This document shows, piece after piece, positions 17,372-25,607 of a stretch of DNA of 64,000 nt. Source of the stretch: Alphaproteobacteria bacterium. Lineage in GTDB: Bacteria; Pseudomonadota; Alphaproteobacteria; Ferrovibrionales; Ferrovibrionaceae. A program made the position numbers and the translations under genes. The first letter of the stretch is position 1; every line of letters starts with the position of its first letter. The notes under the pieces are model-generated. The model was not told the DNA's origin. It did not search any database and saw nothing but the letters and a program-made list of their open reading frames with translations. The stretch lies in the NCBI GenBank assembly GCA_018336035.1, contig JAGXRD010000083.1, positions 25,373-89,372 on the forward strand. Direction: 5' to 3'.

Positions 17372-18908
17372 CCGGCACAGTCCCGCCGGTCACGCCGAGC
17401 GAACTGAGGATTCCCAGCAACGCCGCGTCGTCATACGGCTTGGCCAGCACGCGGCTGAAGCGGCTGCCCACGAAACCGGGCGCCACGACCTTCTCGTCAT
17501 ATCCGGTGGCCAGGATGATCGGCATATTGGGAATTGACGCACGGAATTCGCTGGCCAGTTGATCGCCGCGGCAATCCGGCAGGCCAATATCGATGATCGC
17601 TGCAGCCACGCCGCCGGTGCGGTGCCAGATTTCCCGCGCCTCTTCGCCGCTGCCGGCTTCCTCCACACGGAAACCCGCGGCTTCGAGATTGCCGGCGACC
17701 ACCATCCGCATCAGCGGATCGTCCTCGACCAGCATCAGCACGGGTGGTTCAATTTCATCCTGTTCTTCAACAATGGAAACAGTGCGGCCCAGGCTGTCGG
17801 CAATCACCAGCACAGAGGTCAGGCTGTCGCCCACCATATTGAGTTCCGGTGCCGGATCGGCAGCCGTGAAGGTTATGGTGATGCAAGTGCCGCTTGCGCT
17901 GCTTTCAATGTTGATCGCGCCGCCGATCTTTTCGACCATGGCCAGCACGATCTTGCTGCCGATGCCGCCGCCCCGGCGCCAGTCCTGTTCGGTCACGCCG
18001 ATGCCGTCGTCTTCCACCTGTACGGTAATCAGATCGCCGGCACGCTCGGCTTTTACGCGGATCGGACCGTCGCCTGCCGGATAGGCATATTTGAAGGCGT
18101 TGATCACCAGTTCGGTCACGATCAGGCCGATTGGAATGGCGAAGTCGGTGCCGATGCGGGTCTGGCTGGCGAGGAATTGCAGCATGCGTCCGCCCTGATC
18201 GGCGGATTGCCGCAGGTCTTCCACCAGACCGCAAAGATAATCCGCAAGATCGACAAAGCGGACATCCGCCGAGGCATAGAGGCGCTTGTGTACGCGCGCC
18301 ACAGCGGACACGCGCTTGTAGGCATTGAGCAGCGTCTGCGCCGCCTTCATGTCGCTCTGCGCGGACGACTGCACCTGAAGCAGGCTTGCGATCAGCTGCA
18401 GGCTGTTGGATACGCGGTGATTGACCTCGCGGATCAGGACGGCGCGCTCGTTGGCCAGCGCCTCGAAGCGGTCGCGCGCGGCACGCATCTCGGCTTCAGC
18501 CTGTTCGCGCAGGTACATCTGCCGCCGGCCTTCGAGGGCGGAATCGATCGCCGCGCGCAGCAGGGTCAGGAATTCGGGGCTGGCATCCTTAATCACGTAG
18601 TCAGAAGCACCCGCTTTGAGCGCTGCCACCGCGATCCGCCCCTCGGACTCGCCGGTCACATAAACCACCGGCGGCGGATTGGGTAGCGTAGAAATCATAT
18701 TGAGCGTATCGAGGCCCAACTGATCAGGCATATGGTGGTCGAGCGCAACCACATCGACGTCGTTTGACGCACGTAGCCGCTCGACACCCGCCGCACCGCT
18801 GGCCAGCAGTTCGACAACGAATCCGTTGCGTTCAAATTCCTTCTGCACCAGGCGGCTGAGGCCCGGGTCATCGTCGATATACAGCAGGCGCGGTCGATCG
18901 TTGGCCAT
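17331..18908 (-). CDS. Hybrid REC - HisKA_2-type histidine kinase - REC signalling protein
   Basis: 525 residues, soluble. The N-terminal receiver domain (about 1-125) has IDDDPG and acceptor Asp57 (ALDHHMPD). A coiled segment (125-155) follows, then a HisKA_2/HWE-like dimerisation domain with the phospho-His in EVNHRVSNSLQLIASLL (H164). The ATPase domain has ELVINAFKYAYP (N box), VEDDGIGV (G1) and GGIGSKIV. The C-terminal receiver (about 385-500) has LVEDDPLM and acceptor in AIIDIGLPD. With no input domain of its own, it probably listens to phosphotransfer through its first receiver. Starts with TGATG overlap behind the single-domain response regulator at 18908-19351. The C-terminal Val/Pro tail extends over the 3' end of the facing photolyase gene. 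Confidence 0.93.
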   Translation of the reverse strand: MANDRPRLLYIDDDPGLSRLVQKEFERNGFVVELLASGAAGVERLRASNDVDVVALDHHMPDQLGLDTLNMISTLPNPPPVVYVTGESEGRIAVAALKAGASDYVIKDASPEFLTLLRAAIDSALEGRRQMYLREQAEAEMRAARDRFEALANERAVLIREVNHRVSNSLQLIASLLQVQSSAQSDMKAAQTLLNAYKRVSAVARVHKRLYASADVRFVDLADYLCGLVEDLRQSADQGGRMLQFLASQTRIGTDFAIPIGLIVTELVINAFKYAYPAGDGPIRVKAERAGDLITVQVEDDGIGVTEQDWRRGGGIGSKIVLAMVEKIGGAINIESSASGTCITITFTAADPAPELNMVGDSLTSVLVIADSLGRTVSIVEEQDEIEPPVLMLVEDDPLMRMVVAGNLEAAGFRVEEAGSGEEAREIWHRTGGVAAAIIDIGLPDCRGDQLASEFRASIPNMPIILATGYDEKVVAPGFVGSRFSRVLAKPYDDAALLGILSSLGVTGGTVPVTEVSPVVAPHAN

Positions 18909-19351
18909 CAGGTCGTCTCGGGAACCTGCATGACCATGAAGAACAGGCCAAGCTGGCGAATGGCCTGGGCGAAGTTTTCGTAATTTACCGGCTTGGTGAT
19001 GTAGACATTGCAGCCGAGATCGTAGCAGCGCTGGATTTCCTGTTTGTCGTCGGTGGTGGTCAGTACCACGACGGGCATGCGGCGCAGGCCGGGATGCTCT
19101 TTCACGCGACGCAGGATTTCAGTGCCCTGCATGTCAGGTAGATTCAGATCAAGCAGCACCAGATAGGCACCGCCATGCGAACCGGTATCGCTGTCGCCCA
19201 CCTTCAGCAGATATTCAATGGCGGGCGAGCCGGATGCGAAGGAGACGATCTCATTGTTGACGCCAGCGCGGCGGATATTCTTTTCGATCAGGCGGGCATG
19301 ACCTTCGTCATCCTCGACCATCACAATGGTAACTGCTTTTTCGTCGCTCAT
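18908..19351 (-). CDS. Single-domain response regulator (Rcp1/CheY-like)
   Basis: 147-aa stand-alone receiver with no output domain. VMVEDDEGHARLIEKNIRRAG carries the acidic pair, LVLLDLNLPDMQG the phospho-acceptor Asp, VVVLTTTDD the conserved Thr/Ser, and CNVYITKPVNYENF the conserved Lys. The beta4-alpha4 insertion and long loop (VGDSDTGSHGGAY) resemble the Rcp1-type regulators that partner with phytochromes and hybrid kinases. I start it at the ATG at 19351 (MSDEKAVTIV); the frame is open further upstream but not protein-like. It is upstream of and overlapping the hybrid kinase, so the two very likely exchange phosphate. Confidence 0.93.
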   Translation of the reverse strand: MSDEKAVTIVMVEDDEGHARLIEKNIRRAGVNNEIVSFASGSPAIEYLLKVGDSDTGSHGGAYLVLLDLNLPDMQGTEILRRVKEHPGLRRMPVVVLTTTDDKQEIQRCYDLGCNVYITKPVNYENFAQAIRQLGLFFMVMQVPETT

Positions 19352-19797
19352 TTTTATTCTATGTCCCAATATCTGGCGTCTGCAGGCTGCCCGGTCATTC
19401 CGGGGAGCAGCGGCGCCTTGCCGCACAGCCTACGCGTAGGTGAAGCTTAGGCCCTTACAACCCGGTTTCTGCACCCCGTCACGGCGGAACATATCGATCA
19501 ACGCATCATTTCTCCTACCCGGAGCGTTTCGCGGCAAGCGCCCGCAGTTTACCGGGAGGAATCAGAAATATACCGGCTGCAATTGCCAACCGACATTGGC
19601 AATTCGGCATATATCGCGAAGGCTTGTCAATCGCTCTGGTCGGGTTTTGTTCAGGTCGGCCCAGCCAGGGAAATCCCGCTGCGGTTGTCCTACCTACAGC
19701 CAAGCTCATGAAGATAGGCTTGTTTTCCGGGAAGCGTCCGGCACCGCCTCGCTTACCTTTACCTATCACCGATAGAATGTCTCTTTTCGAGTTGCGC
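19352..19797. other. 446-bp intergenic region without a supported gene
   Basis: Lies between the response regulator (transcribed leftwards) and the 3' end of the MarR gene. Composition is lower in GC than its surroundings. Open frames across it have no protein-like composition and no ribosome binding site. It contains one perfect dyad (listed separately) and otherwise nothing I can identify. It is long enough for the response-regulator promoter and a small RNA, but I see no convincing terminator. Confidence 0.5.
19581..19604. promoter_or_regulatory. Perfect 9-bp dyad, candidate operator
   Basis: AATTGCCAA (19581-19589) and TTGGCAATT (19596-19604) form a perfect inverted repeat separated by CCGACA. 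It sits about 230 bp upstream of the response-regulator start, in otherwise featureless DNA. No T-run follows on either strand, so a transcription-factor site is more likely than a terminator. The bound protein is unknown. Confidence 0.45.
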
Positions 19798-20328
19798 TTA
19801 GCCCAGCGCTTCGCTACCCAGGCTGCGGGCCATTTTCTTCAGCAACCGGTTCAGGGTAACGCGCTCGGATGCCGTCAGGCCGGCGACAATGTTCTTCTCA
19901 TGCTGCTCGACCTTGGCCATCAGTTCGGTCAGCAGCTGCTCGCCAGCCGGGCTGAGCGACAGTGAATAGGTCCGCCGGTCGGCCACCGTGCGCTGCCGCA
20001 CGATCAGCCCCTTCTTCTCCAGCTGGTCCAGCGCCGGCGTCAGGGTGGATTTGTCGACCCCGACGCCACGGCTGAGATCGGTCTGGTTGATGCCCGGATT
20101 GGCACGCAGCAGCACCAGCAGGCTGAAACGTCCCGGTGTCAGACCGCCCATGCGGCCGGCAAGCCCGCTGCCCACCACCTTGATGAAGTTTTCAAACACC
20201 GCGACCTGCGCGATACGCAGGTTATAGCCGTAGAGGCCGGGCAGCGGCCCGCGATCCAGCTTGCGGATCTTTGCTCCCTTGCGGACCGGCGACACCTCCT
20301 CGCCATCCTGTTCCTTCTTGCTGCGCAT
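19798..20328 (-). CDS. MarR family transcriptional regulator
   Basis: 176 aa winged-helix repressor of the MarR family, which typically senses aromatic acids or their CoA esters. Core: GGLTPGRFSLLVLLRANPGINQTDLSRGVGVDKSTLTPALDQLEKKGLIVRQ as helix-turn-helix, then the wing VADRRTYSLSLSPAGEQLL and long dimerisation helices at both ends. An N-terminal 30-residue basic/acidic extension precedes the first helix. It starts 17 bp after the stop of the TRAP large permease on the same strand, so it is almost certainly the last gene of the dctPQM operon. It is a natural candidate to bind the dyad at 23369-23389 between dctP and the divergent oxidoreductase genes. Confidence 0.92.
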   Translation of the reverse strand: MRSKKEQDGEEVSPVRKGAKIRKLDRGPLPGLYGYNLRIAQVAVFENFIKVVGSGLAGRMGGLTPGRFSLLVLLRANPGINQTDLSRGVGVDKSTLTPALDQLEKKGLIVRQRTVADRRTYSLSLSPAGEQLLTELMAKVEQHEKNIVAGLTASERVTLNRLLKKMARSLGSEALG

Positions 20329-20345
20329 GTCAGTTCATGTGTCCA

Positions 20346-21650
20346 TTAATTCATATGACTGGGCAGCCAGAGCGCAATGGCCGGGAAGATCACCAGCAGC
20401 GCCAACCGAAGCAGGTCTACCAAGATGAACGGCATCACGCCCTTGTAGATTTCCCAAAGACTGATATCGCGCGCAATCGAGTTGATGACGAAAACATTGA
20501 TGCCGACCGGCGGCATTACCATGCCCAGCGTCGTGACCATGACGATGATCACGCCGAACCAGATCGGATCGAACCCGAGCTGCAGCATCACCGGATAGAT
20601 GATCGGCACGGTGACCAGGATGATGGCCAGCTCATCCATCAATGCGCCGAGGATCAGATACATGATCAGGATCAGCGTCAGAACGCCGTAGGGGCCCACC
20701 GGTAGCGCAGTGAGGAAATCACTCACCTTCTGCGGCGTCTGGGTAATGACCAGGAAATAGCCGAACAGGAAGGCGCCGACCACGATGGTGAAGATCGAGC
20801 CGCCAGTACGCACGGCATCGATCAGGCTCTCCTTGATCTCGATCCAGCCGAGCCGGCCGCGCAGAATGCCGATGATCAGCGCACCGCAGGCGCCGCAGCC
20901 GGCCGCCTCGGTGGCTGTGAACACGCCGCCATAAAGGCCACCGACGATGCCTGCGAATAGCAGCACGGTCGCCCAGATGTCGCGTAGCGAGGAGAGCTTC
21001 TCGCCCCAGCTGGTCTTCGGGCCACGCGGCACGAGACCTGGTTTCCACCAGCCCAGGATCTGGATCGTGATGAGATAAAGTACGATGGCAAGAAGACCGG
21101 GCAGGATCCCGGAAATGAACAGCTTGCCGATATCCTGTTCCGTCAGGATGCCGTAGAGCGCAAAAACCACGGATGGCGGAATCATAATCCCGAGCGTGCC
21201 GCCGGCGGCGATCACACCTGTCGACAGGCCCGGATGGTAGCCAAAGCGTCGCATCTCGGGCAGCGCCACCTTGGTCATCGTGGCGGCCGTGGCCACCGAC
21301 GAGCCGTTGATGGCGGCGAATCCGGCGCAGGCCATCACAGTGGCCATGGCGAGGCCGCCGCGACGATATCCGAGCCAGGCCTCACCGGCACGAAACAGTT
21401 CGCGGCTCATGCCGGCAGCCGTGGCGAAGCTGCCCATCAGGATAAACATCGGAATGACGGCCAGGTCATAGTCGGTGGCAACCCGGATCGGCGACTGCGC
21501 CAGCAGGTTCAGCGCGGGCGTGGTGGCGGCCAGCGTCGCGAAACCGCCGACGCCGACAATGCCCATGGCAATCCCCACGGGTACCCGCAACACCATCAGC
21601 ACGAAAAGAAGGACAAAGCCGCCGATGGTGATGAAATCCCGATCCATCAT
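20346..21650 (-). CDS. dctM: TRAP transporter large permease subunit
   Basis: 434-aa inner-membrane protein of the DctM family, driving substrate import with a sodium or proton gradient. About 11-12 hydrophobic segments cover the length. Family landmarks are the N-terminal LVLMVLRVPVGIAMGIVG, GGTLGIMIPPSVVFALYGILTE, EAAGCGACGALIIGIL, and near the C-terminus MVMPPVGINVFVINSIA. Its start overlaps the stop of the small permease (TGATG at 21650). The substrate is set by the binding protein DctP encoded upstream; context (indolepyruvate oxidoreductase-type enzyme, MarR regulator) hints at an aromatic or keto acid. Confidence 0.95.
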   Translation of the reverse strand: MMDRDFITIGGFVLLFVLMVLRVPVGIAMGIVGVGGFATLAATTPALNLLAQSPIRVATDYDLAVIPMFILMGSFATAAGMSRELFRAGEAWLGYRRGGLAMATVMACAGFAAINGSSVATAATMTKVALPEMRRFGYHPGLSTGVIAAGGTLGIMIPPSVVFALYGILTEQDIGKLFISGILPGLLAIVLYLITIQILGWWKPGLVPRGPKTSWGEKLSSLRDIWATVLLFAGIVGGLYGGVFTATEAAGCGACGALIIGILRGRLGWIEIKESLIDAVRTGGSIFTIVVGAFLFGYFLVITQTPQKVSDFLTALPVGPYGVLTLILIMYLILGALMDELAIILVTVPIIYPVMLQLGFDPIWFGVIIVMVTTLGMVMPPVGINVFVINSIARDISLWEIYKGVMPFILVDLLRLALLVIFPAIALWLPSHMN

Positions 21651-22117
21651 CAGGCCCCTTCACGCTTGGTGATCAGCCGGAACAGCCGCAGCGCCAGCAA
21701 CAGTGTGGCGAGCACGATCCCCAGCGCTGCGACGGCATGAAACGGCCAGACCGGCAGGCGCAGATCGAAGGTCTGCTCGTTGCTGAGAAATACGCTGCTC
21801 ACTTTGCTTTCCAGCATCCAGGCGAACAGCGCCATGAAGGCCAGCGTGACCAGGGTGGCGAAAATATCGATCAGCCGCTTGCCCCAGGCCGGCGCCATTT
21901 CCCAGAAACCATCGACCTGGATATGGCGGTTGTGGAAGCCGGCCAGCGCAATGCCCCAGAACATCGCCGTGCCAAGCAGCAGGCGGGAGAAATCGAAAGT
22001 ATCCGGCAGACCATAATTGAACAGCCAGCGCAGCATCACAGCCACGAAGGTCAGGACGGCAATGGCGCCGAGCAATAGCCCTGCCACCAACTCGGCCTTG
22101 TCGATGAATGCTTTCAT
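21650..22117 (-). CDS. dctQ: TRAP transporter small permease subunit
   Basis: 155 aa with four predicted transmembrane helices: residues about 12-33 (LLLGAIAVLTFVAVML), 45-62, 85-108 (LIDIFATLVTLAFMALFAWML) and 125-148. The conserved pattern TFDFSRLLLGTAMFWGIALAGFHNRHIQVD is the DctQ signature, with the GIALA and HIQVD elements. It pairs with the adjacent DctM to form the membrane part of the transporter. It is preceded by a 108-bp gap from dctP containing a strong hairpin, a layout often seen in TRAP operons where binding protein is made in excess over permease. Confidence 0.94.
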   Translation of the reverse strand: MKAFIDKAELVAGLLLGAIAVLTFVAVMLRWLFNYGLPDTFDFSRLLLGTAMFWGIALAGFHNRHIQVDGFWEMAPAWGKRLIDIFATLVTLAFMALFAWMLESKVSSVFLSNEQTFDLRLPVWPFHAVAALGIVLATLLLALRLFRLITKREGA

Positions 22118-22167
22118 GAGGCAGTCCCCCCTGCCGGTACGCGAATCAGACCACTATAGAATAACTT

Positions 22168-22202
22168 GGGCGGCTGCAGCCATTGTCAGACCGCAGCCGC
22201 CC
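22168..22202 (-). terminator. GC-rich hairpin between dctP and dctQ (attenuator or mRNA stabiliser)
   Basis: GGGCGGCTGC (22168-22177) pairs perfectly with GCAGCCGCCC (22193-22202) across a 15-nt loop. In the operon's direction (minus) the run of six A precedes the stem and no U-run follows, so it is not a classical terminator there. Protection of the dctP mRNA 3' end or partial attenuation is more likely. On the plus strand it would have a T6 tail at 22203-22208, but no plus-strand gene ends here. Confidence 0.6.
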
Positions 22203-22225
22203 TTTTTTACGCAGACTTTACGCGA

Positions 22226-23272
22226 TCAGAAGGCAGCGTTGCGCTTCTTCAGCTCGGCCTTCAGTTCGTTGAGCGCCTGTTCGCCATTGACGCCAACCTT
22301 CTTGGTATCCTCGTACCAGGCCTTGGTCATTTCATCCGACAGCTTGCGCCAGGCGGCGATGTCGCTCTCGCTCGGCTTCACGCCTTCATGGCCTGGCAAA
22401 GCCAGCATCTTGGCCTTGCCCGAGGATTCAGCATCCGACCATGCCGTGTTGACCTTCTCCGACATCTCCGACGTGCAATGCTCGTCGAAAGCCTTCTTCT
22501 GGGCGGCCGACAGCTTGCCATAGGTGGCCTTGTTCACTGCCAGCACGAAGTTGCTGATATAGAGCGGCGCATCCATGTGGTACTTCACGGCCTTCTCGAA
22601 ACCGAAGATGAACACGCTGCCCCACGGGAAGCTGATCGCATCGGCCAGGCCGCGTTCCAGAGCATCGCGGGCTTCCGGCGCCGTCACCTGCACGTTGGTG
22701 CCACCGGCTAGCGTGACCAGGCGCGCCACCGAAGCATTGCCCGGACGAATCTTCATGCCCTTGATGTCGTCGGGCTTGGAGATTTTCATCTTGCTGTGGA
22801 AGGTGCCCGGATCATGCACGAAGGTCATGCAGACCTTCACGTCGCCCATCTCCTTGTCGGCGTATTTGCGATACCAGGTATCGATTGCAGCCGAGCCGCT
22901 CTTGCCGTTGGAGAACAGGAACGGGATTTCACTGCCGGCGATGACCGGGAAGCGACCTGGCGTATAGCCCGGATTGACATAGGTGATATCGGCGATGCCG
23001 TCGCGCGCCATGTCGTAATGGTCTTTGGCCTGACCGAGCTGCTGCGCCGGGAAAATCTGTGTCTTCACCGTGCCGTTGGTGGCCTTCTCCAGCGATGCAC
23101 CCCACTCGGTGAACGCCGGATGCAGGGGATGCGACGGCGGCAGCCAGTGGCCGAGCCGCAGGTTCACAGGCTTGTCCTGCGCGATGGCGGGCTGCGCCAC
23201 GGCGGCGAGGCCGAGCGCGACACCGAGCCCAAGGGCTGCGGCGCAGACATAACTGTGGCGTTTGCTGGTCAT
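22226..23272 (-). CDS. dctP: TRAP transporter substrate-binding protein
   Basis: 348-aa periplasmic binding protein of the DctP family. Start ATG at 23272 with GGAGGAAACAC directly upstream; a long open frame further upstream belongs to the antisense of iorA. The signal peptide runs to about residue 32 (ALGLGVALGLAAVAQPAIAQD). Family landmarks are LRLGHWLPPSHPLHPAFTEWG, IKGMKIRPGNASVARLVTLAGGTNVQ (with the carboxylate-binding Arg in KIRP) and LERGLADAISFPWGS. The conserved Arg suggests an organic acid ligand. First gene of dctP-dctQ-dctM-marR; divergent from the oxidoreductase genes with a shared 171-bp promoter region. Confidence 0.95.
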   Translation of the reverse strand: MTSKRHSYVCAAALGLGVALGLAAVAQPAIAQDKPVNLRLGHWLPPSHPLHPAFTEWGASLEKATNGTVKTQIFPAQQLGQAKDHYDMARDGIADITYVNPGYTPGRFPVIAGSEIPFLFSNGKSGSAAIDTWYRKYADKEMGDVKVCMTFVHDPGTFHSKMKISKPDDIKGMKIRPGNASVARLVTLAGGTNVQVTAPEARDALERGLADAISFPWGSVFIFGFEKAVKYHMDAPLYISNFVLAVNKATYGKLSAAQKKAFDEHCTSEMSEKVNTAWSDAESSGKAKMLALPGHEGVKPSESDIAAWRKLSDEMTKAWYEDTKKVGVNGEQALNELKAELKKRNAAF

Positions 23273-23368
23273 GTGTTTCCTCCGCTGGCGGGCGTCAGCG
23301 AAACCTGACTGCCCTTTTTGATTATGCGGCGGCAGCCTAGCGCGGCCCGGCCGGACCTGTCCAGATTG

Positions 23369-23389
23369 TTTTGTTGGATACCAAACTAA
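23369..23389. promoter_or_regulatory. Candidate MarR operator between dctP and iorA
   Basis: A dyad centred on TTGGATACCAA. The half-sites TTTTGTTGG (23369-23377) and CCAAACTAA (23381-23389) surround ATA, with 6 of 9 positions symmetric including the inner TTGG/CCAA. Length and AT-rich flanks suit a MarR dimer. It ends 4 bp upstream of the predicted -35 box of iorA and lies about 100 bp from the dctP start, so one site could control both directions. Confidence 0.5.
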
Positions 23390-23393
23390 TTTC

Positions 23394-23422
23394 TTGACCC
23401 TGCCGGTGTGCGGTGCAAGATT
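23394..23422 (+). promoter_or_regulatory. Predicted sigma70-type promoter of iorA
   Basis: TTGACC (23394-23399) as -35 and AAGATT (23417-23422) as -10 with a 17-bp spacer, 21 bp before the iorA ATG. GGAGG at 23433-23437 is the ribosome binding site. The leader would be very short. Prediction from consensus matching only. Confidence 0.5.
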
Positions 23423-23443
23423 TTGCGCGTTGGGAGGACTCGA

Positions 23444-25606
23444 ATGGAACGCTCTTTCGCCAAAGAGATTGAATCGCTGCGTCTGGGTGATGGCGACATC
23501 TTCCGCGGCGAAGGCATTCTCGCTGTCACCAAGGCCATCCTGCAGTCCGGCGTGTCTTACGTGGGCGGCTATCAGGGCGCGCCCGTCTCTCATCTGGTCG
23601 ATGTCCTGGTACAGGCGCAGGACATCCTGGATGACCTCGGCATCCATCTCGAAACCTGCACCAACGAAGCCTCGGCTGCCGCCCTGCTCGGCGCCTCCAT
23701 TCACTACCCCGCGCGCGGCTGCGTCACCTGGAAGGCCATTGTCGGCACCAATGTGGCGTCGGACGCGCTCAGCAATCTCGCCTCGCCCGGCGTCACCGGC
23801 GGAGCGCTGATCGTGGTCGGCGAGGATTACGGTGAAGGCGCCAGCGTGATCCAGGAACGCAGTCACGCCTATGCGATGAAGTCGTCGATCTGGCTGCTCG
23901 ATCCGCGCCCCGACCTGCCGACGATTACCCGCTGCGTGGAAGAAGGCTTTGAACTCTCGGAAGCCACCAACACGCCGGTCATGCTGGAACTGCGCATCCG
24001 CGCCTGCCATGTCACCGGCGAATTCCCCGCCAAAACCAACAAGCCGGCCAAGGTCTCGCGCAACAGCCGCCTGCCCGGGCCTTCGGCCTTCAATTACGAC
24101 CGCCTCGCGCATCCGCCGGCCACCTTCATGCAGGAAAAGCTCAAGCTGGAGCAGCGCCTGCCGGCGGCGCGCAAATTCATCCTGGAGCGCGGCCTGAACG
24201 AGATCATGCCGGGCGACCTGTCCGAGATCGGCATTGTCGTGCAGGGTGGCCTGTATAACGGGCTGAATCGCGCGCTGATGAATCTCGGCCTGGCCGATGC
24301 CTTCGGCAACAGCCGCGTGCCGACGCTGGTGCTGAATGTCACCTATCCACTGGTGCCGGAGCAACTGGTGCAGTTCTGCGCCGGCAAGCGCGCCGTGCTG
24401 ATGGTGGAAGAAGGCTCGCCTGAATATATCGAGCAGGCGCTGCACACCGCCCTGCGCCGCGCCGATGTGAATACCCGCGTGCATGGCAAGGGCATGCTGC
24501 CGGCCGCCGGCGAATATACGATCGAAGTTCTGACGCGTGGCCTGCTGGCTTTCATGAAATCAGAGCAGCCACAGATCGACGTCTCGGCCGCCGATACTGC
24601 TTTCAGTGGCGCACTGGAAAACCGCAAGGCGGCGCAGGCGGTGATCGGGACTGACCTGCCGATGCGTCCCCCAAGCTTTTGCACCGGCTGCCCCGAACGG
24701 CCGGTTTTCACCGCGATCAAGCTGGTCGAGCGCGAAATCGGCAAGGTCCATATTGCCGCCGATATCGGTTGCCATGCGCTGGCCACCTTTGCGCCATTCT
24801 CGCTGGGCCATTCCATTCTCGGCTACGGTATGTCGCTGGCCTCGGCGGCCGGTGTTGGGCCTCTCATGAACACCCGCTCGCTCGCCATCATGGGCGATGG
24901 TGGCTTCTGGCATAACGGCGTGCTATCCGGCGTGGCCTCGTCCATGTTCAATCGCGGCGACGGCGTGCTGGTGGTGATGCAGAACGGCTACACCTCCGCC
25001 ACCGGCGTGCAGTATATCCCCTCCTCCGCCGGCAACCGCGTCGATGGCCTGAGCAGCGGCTCGGATATCGAGACCACCGTCAAAGCCTTGGGCGTCAAAT
25101 GGGTCAAGCGCATCCGGTCCTATAGCCTCGGCCCCATGCGCGAGGCTCTGCGCGATGCCCTGACCACCACGACCAGGGGCCTCAAGATCATCCTGGCCGA
25201 AGGCGAATGCATGCTGGCGCGTCAGCGCCGCCTGCGCACGGAGGAATCCCGCGCACTGAAAGCTGGCGAGCGCGTGCTGCGTACCCGCTTCGGCATTGAC
25301 GACGCCGTCTGCACCGGCGACCATTCCTGCATCCGTCTGTCGGGCTGCCCGTCACTGACGATCAAGCCCAATCCCGACCCGCTGCGCACCGATCCGGTCG
25401 CCAGCGTGAACAGCGGCTGCGTCGGCTGCGGTCATTGCGGCGAGGTGGCCCATGCAGCCGTGCTCTGCCCGTCCTTCTACAAGACCGAGATCGTGCATAA
25501 CCCAGGCTGGTGGGATCGCTTCAGCGACCGCCTGCATCGGACCGTGATCGGCTGGCTCGGCGGCCGTGCCGCTGCACCGGCACCGATGCCGGCGGCAGGA
25601 GAGTGA
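23444..25606 (+). CDS. iorA: Indolepyruvate:ferredoxin oxidoreductase-type alpha subunit
   Basis: TPP-dependent 2-oxoacid:acceptor oxidoreductase subunit (720 aa) that oxidatively decarboxylates arylpyruvates to aryl-CoA in characterised relatives. Start ATG at 23444 with GGAGG. The pyrimidine-binding domain opens with FRGEGILAVTKAILQSGVSYVGGYQGAPVSH and ETCTNEASAAALLGAS. The TPP pyrophosphate site is IMGDGGFWHNGVLSG plus NGYTSATG (about residues 484-525). The C-terminal cysteines form an iron-sulfur region: CTGDHSCIRLSGC and then CVGCGHCGEVAHAAVLCPS, somewhat different from the standard 2x[4Fe-4S] ferredoxin pattern. The stop is 1 bp from the beta-subunit ATG. The partner TRAP transporter and MarR gene are divergent. 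The precise keto acid is unknown. Confidence 0.92.
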   Translation: MERSFAKEIESLRLGDGDIFRGEGILAVTKAILQSGVSYVGGYQGAPVSHLVDVLVQAQDILDDLGIHLETCTNEASAAALLGASIHYPARGCVTWKAIVGTNVASDALSNLASPGVTGGALIVVGEDYGEGASVIQERSHAYAMKSSIWLLDPRPDLPTITRCVEEGFELSEATNTPVMLELRIRACHVTGEFPAKTNKPAKVSRNSRLPGPSAFNYDRLAHPPATFMQEKLKLEQRLPAARKFILERGLNEIMPGDLSEIGIVVQGGLYNGLNRALMNLGLADAFGNSRVPTLVLNVTYPLVPEQLVQFCAGKRAVLMVEEGSPEYIEQALHTALRRADVNTRVHGKGMLPAAGEYTIEVLTRGLLAFMKSEQPQIDVSAADTAFSGALENRKAAQAVIGTDLPMRPPSFCTGCPERPVFTAIKLVEREIGKVHIAADIGCHALATFAPFSLGHSILGYGMSLASAAGVGPLMNTRSLAIMGDGGFWHNGVLSGVASSMFNRGDGVLVVMQNGYTSATGVQYIPSSAGNRVDGLSSGSDIETTVKALGVKWVKRIRSYSLGPMREALRDALTTTTRGLKIILAEGECMLARQRRLRTEESRALKAGERVLRTRFGIDDAVCTGDHSCIRLSGCPSLTIKPNPDPLRTDPVASVNSGCVGCGHCGEVAHAAVLCPSFYKTEIVHNPGWWDRFSDRLHRTVIGWLGGRAAAPAPMPAAGE

Positions 25607-25607
25607 C

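Noticed and set aside
22168..22208. Rho-independent terminator for a plus-strand transcript
   Set aside because: The T6 tail is on the plus strand, but no plus-strand gene ends here; it lies inside the minus-strand TRAP operon.
22226..24484. Long minus-strand frame extending dctP upstream to 24484
   Set aside because: The extension is antisense of iorA; the GGAGG and signal peptide place the real start at 23272.
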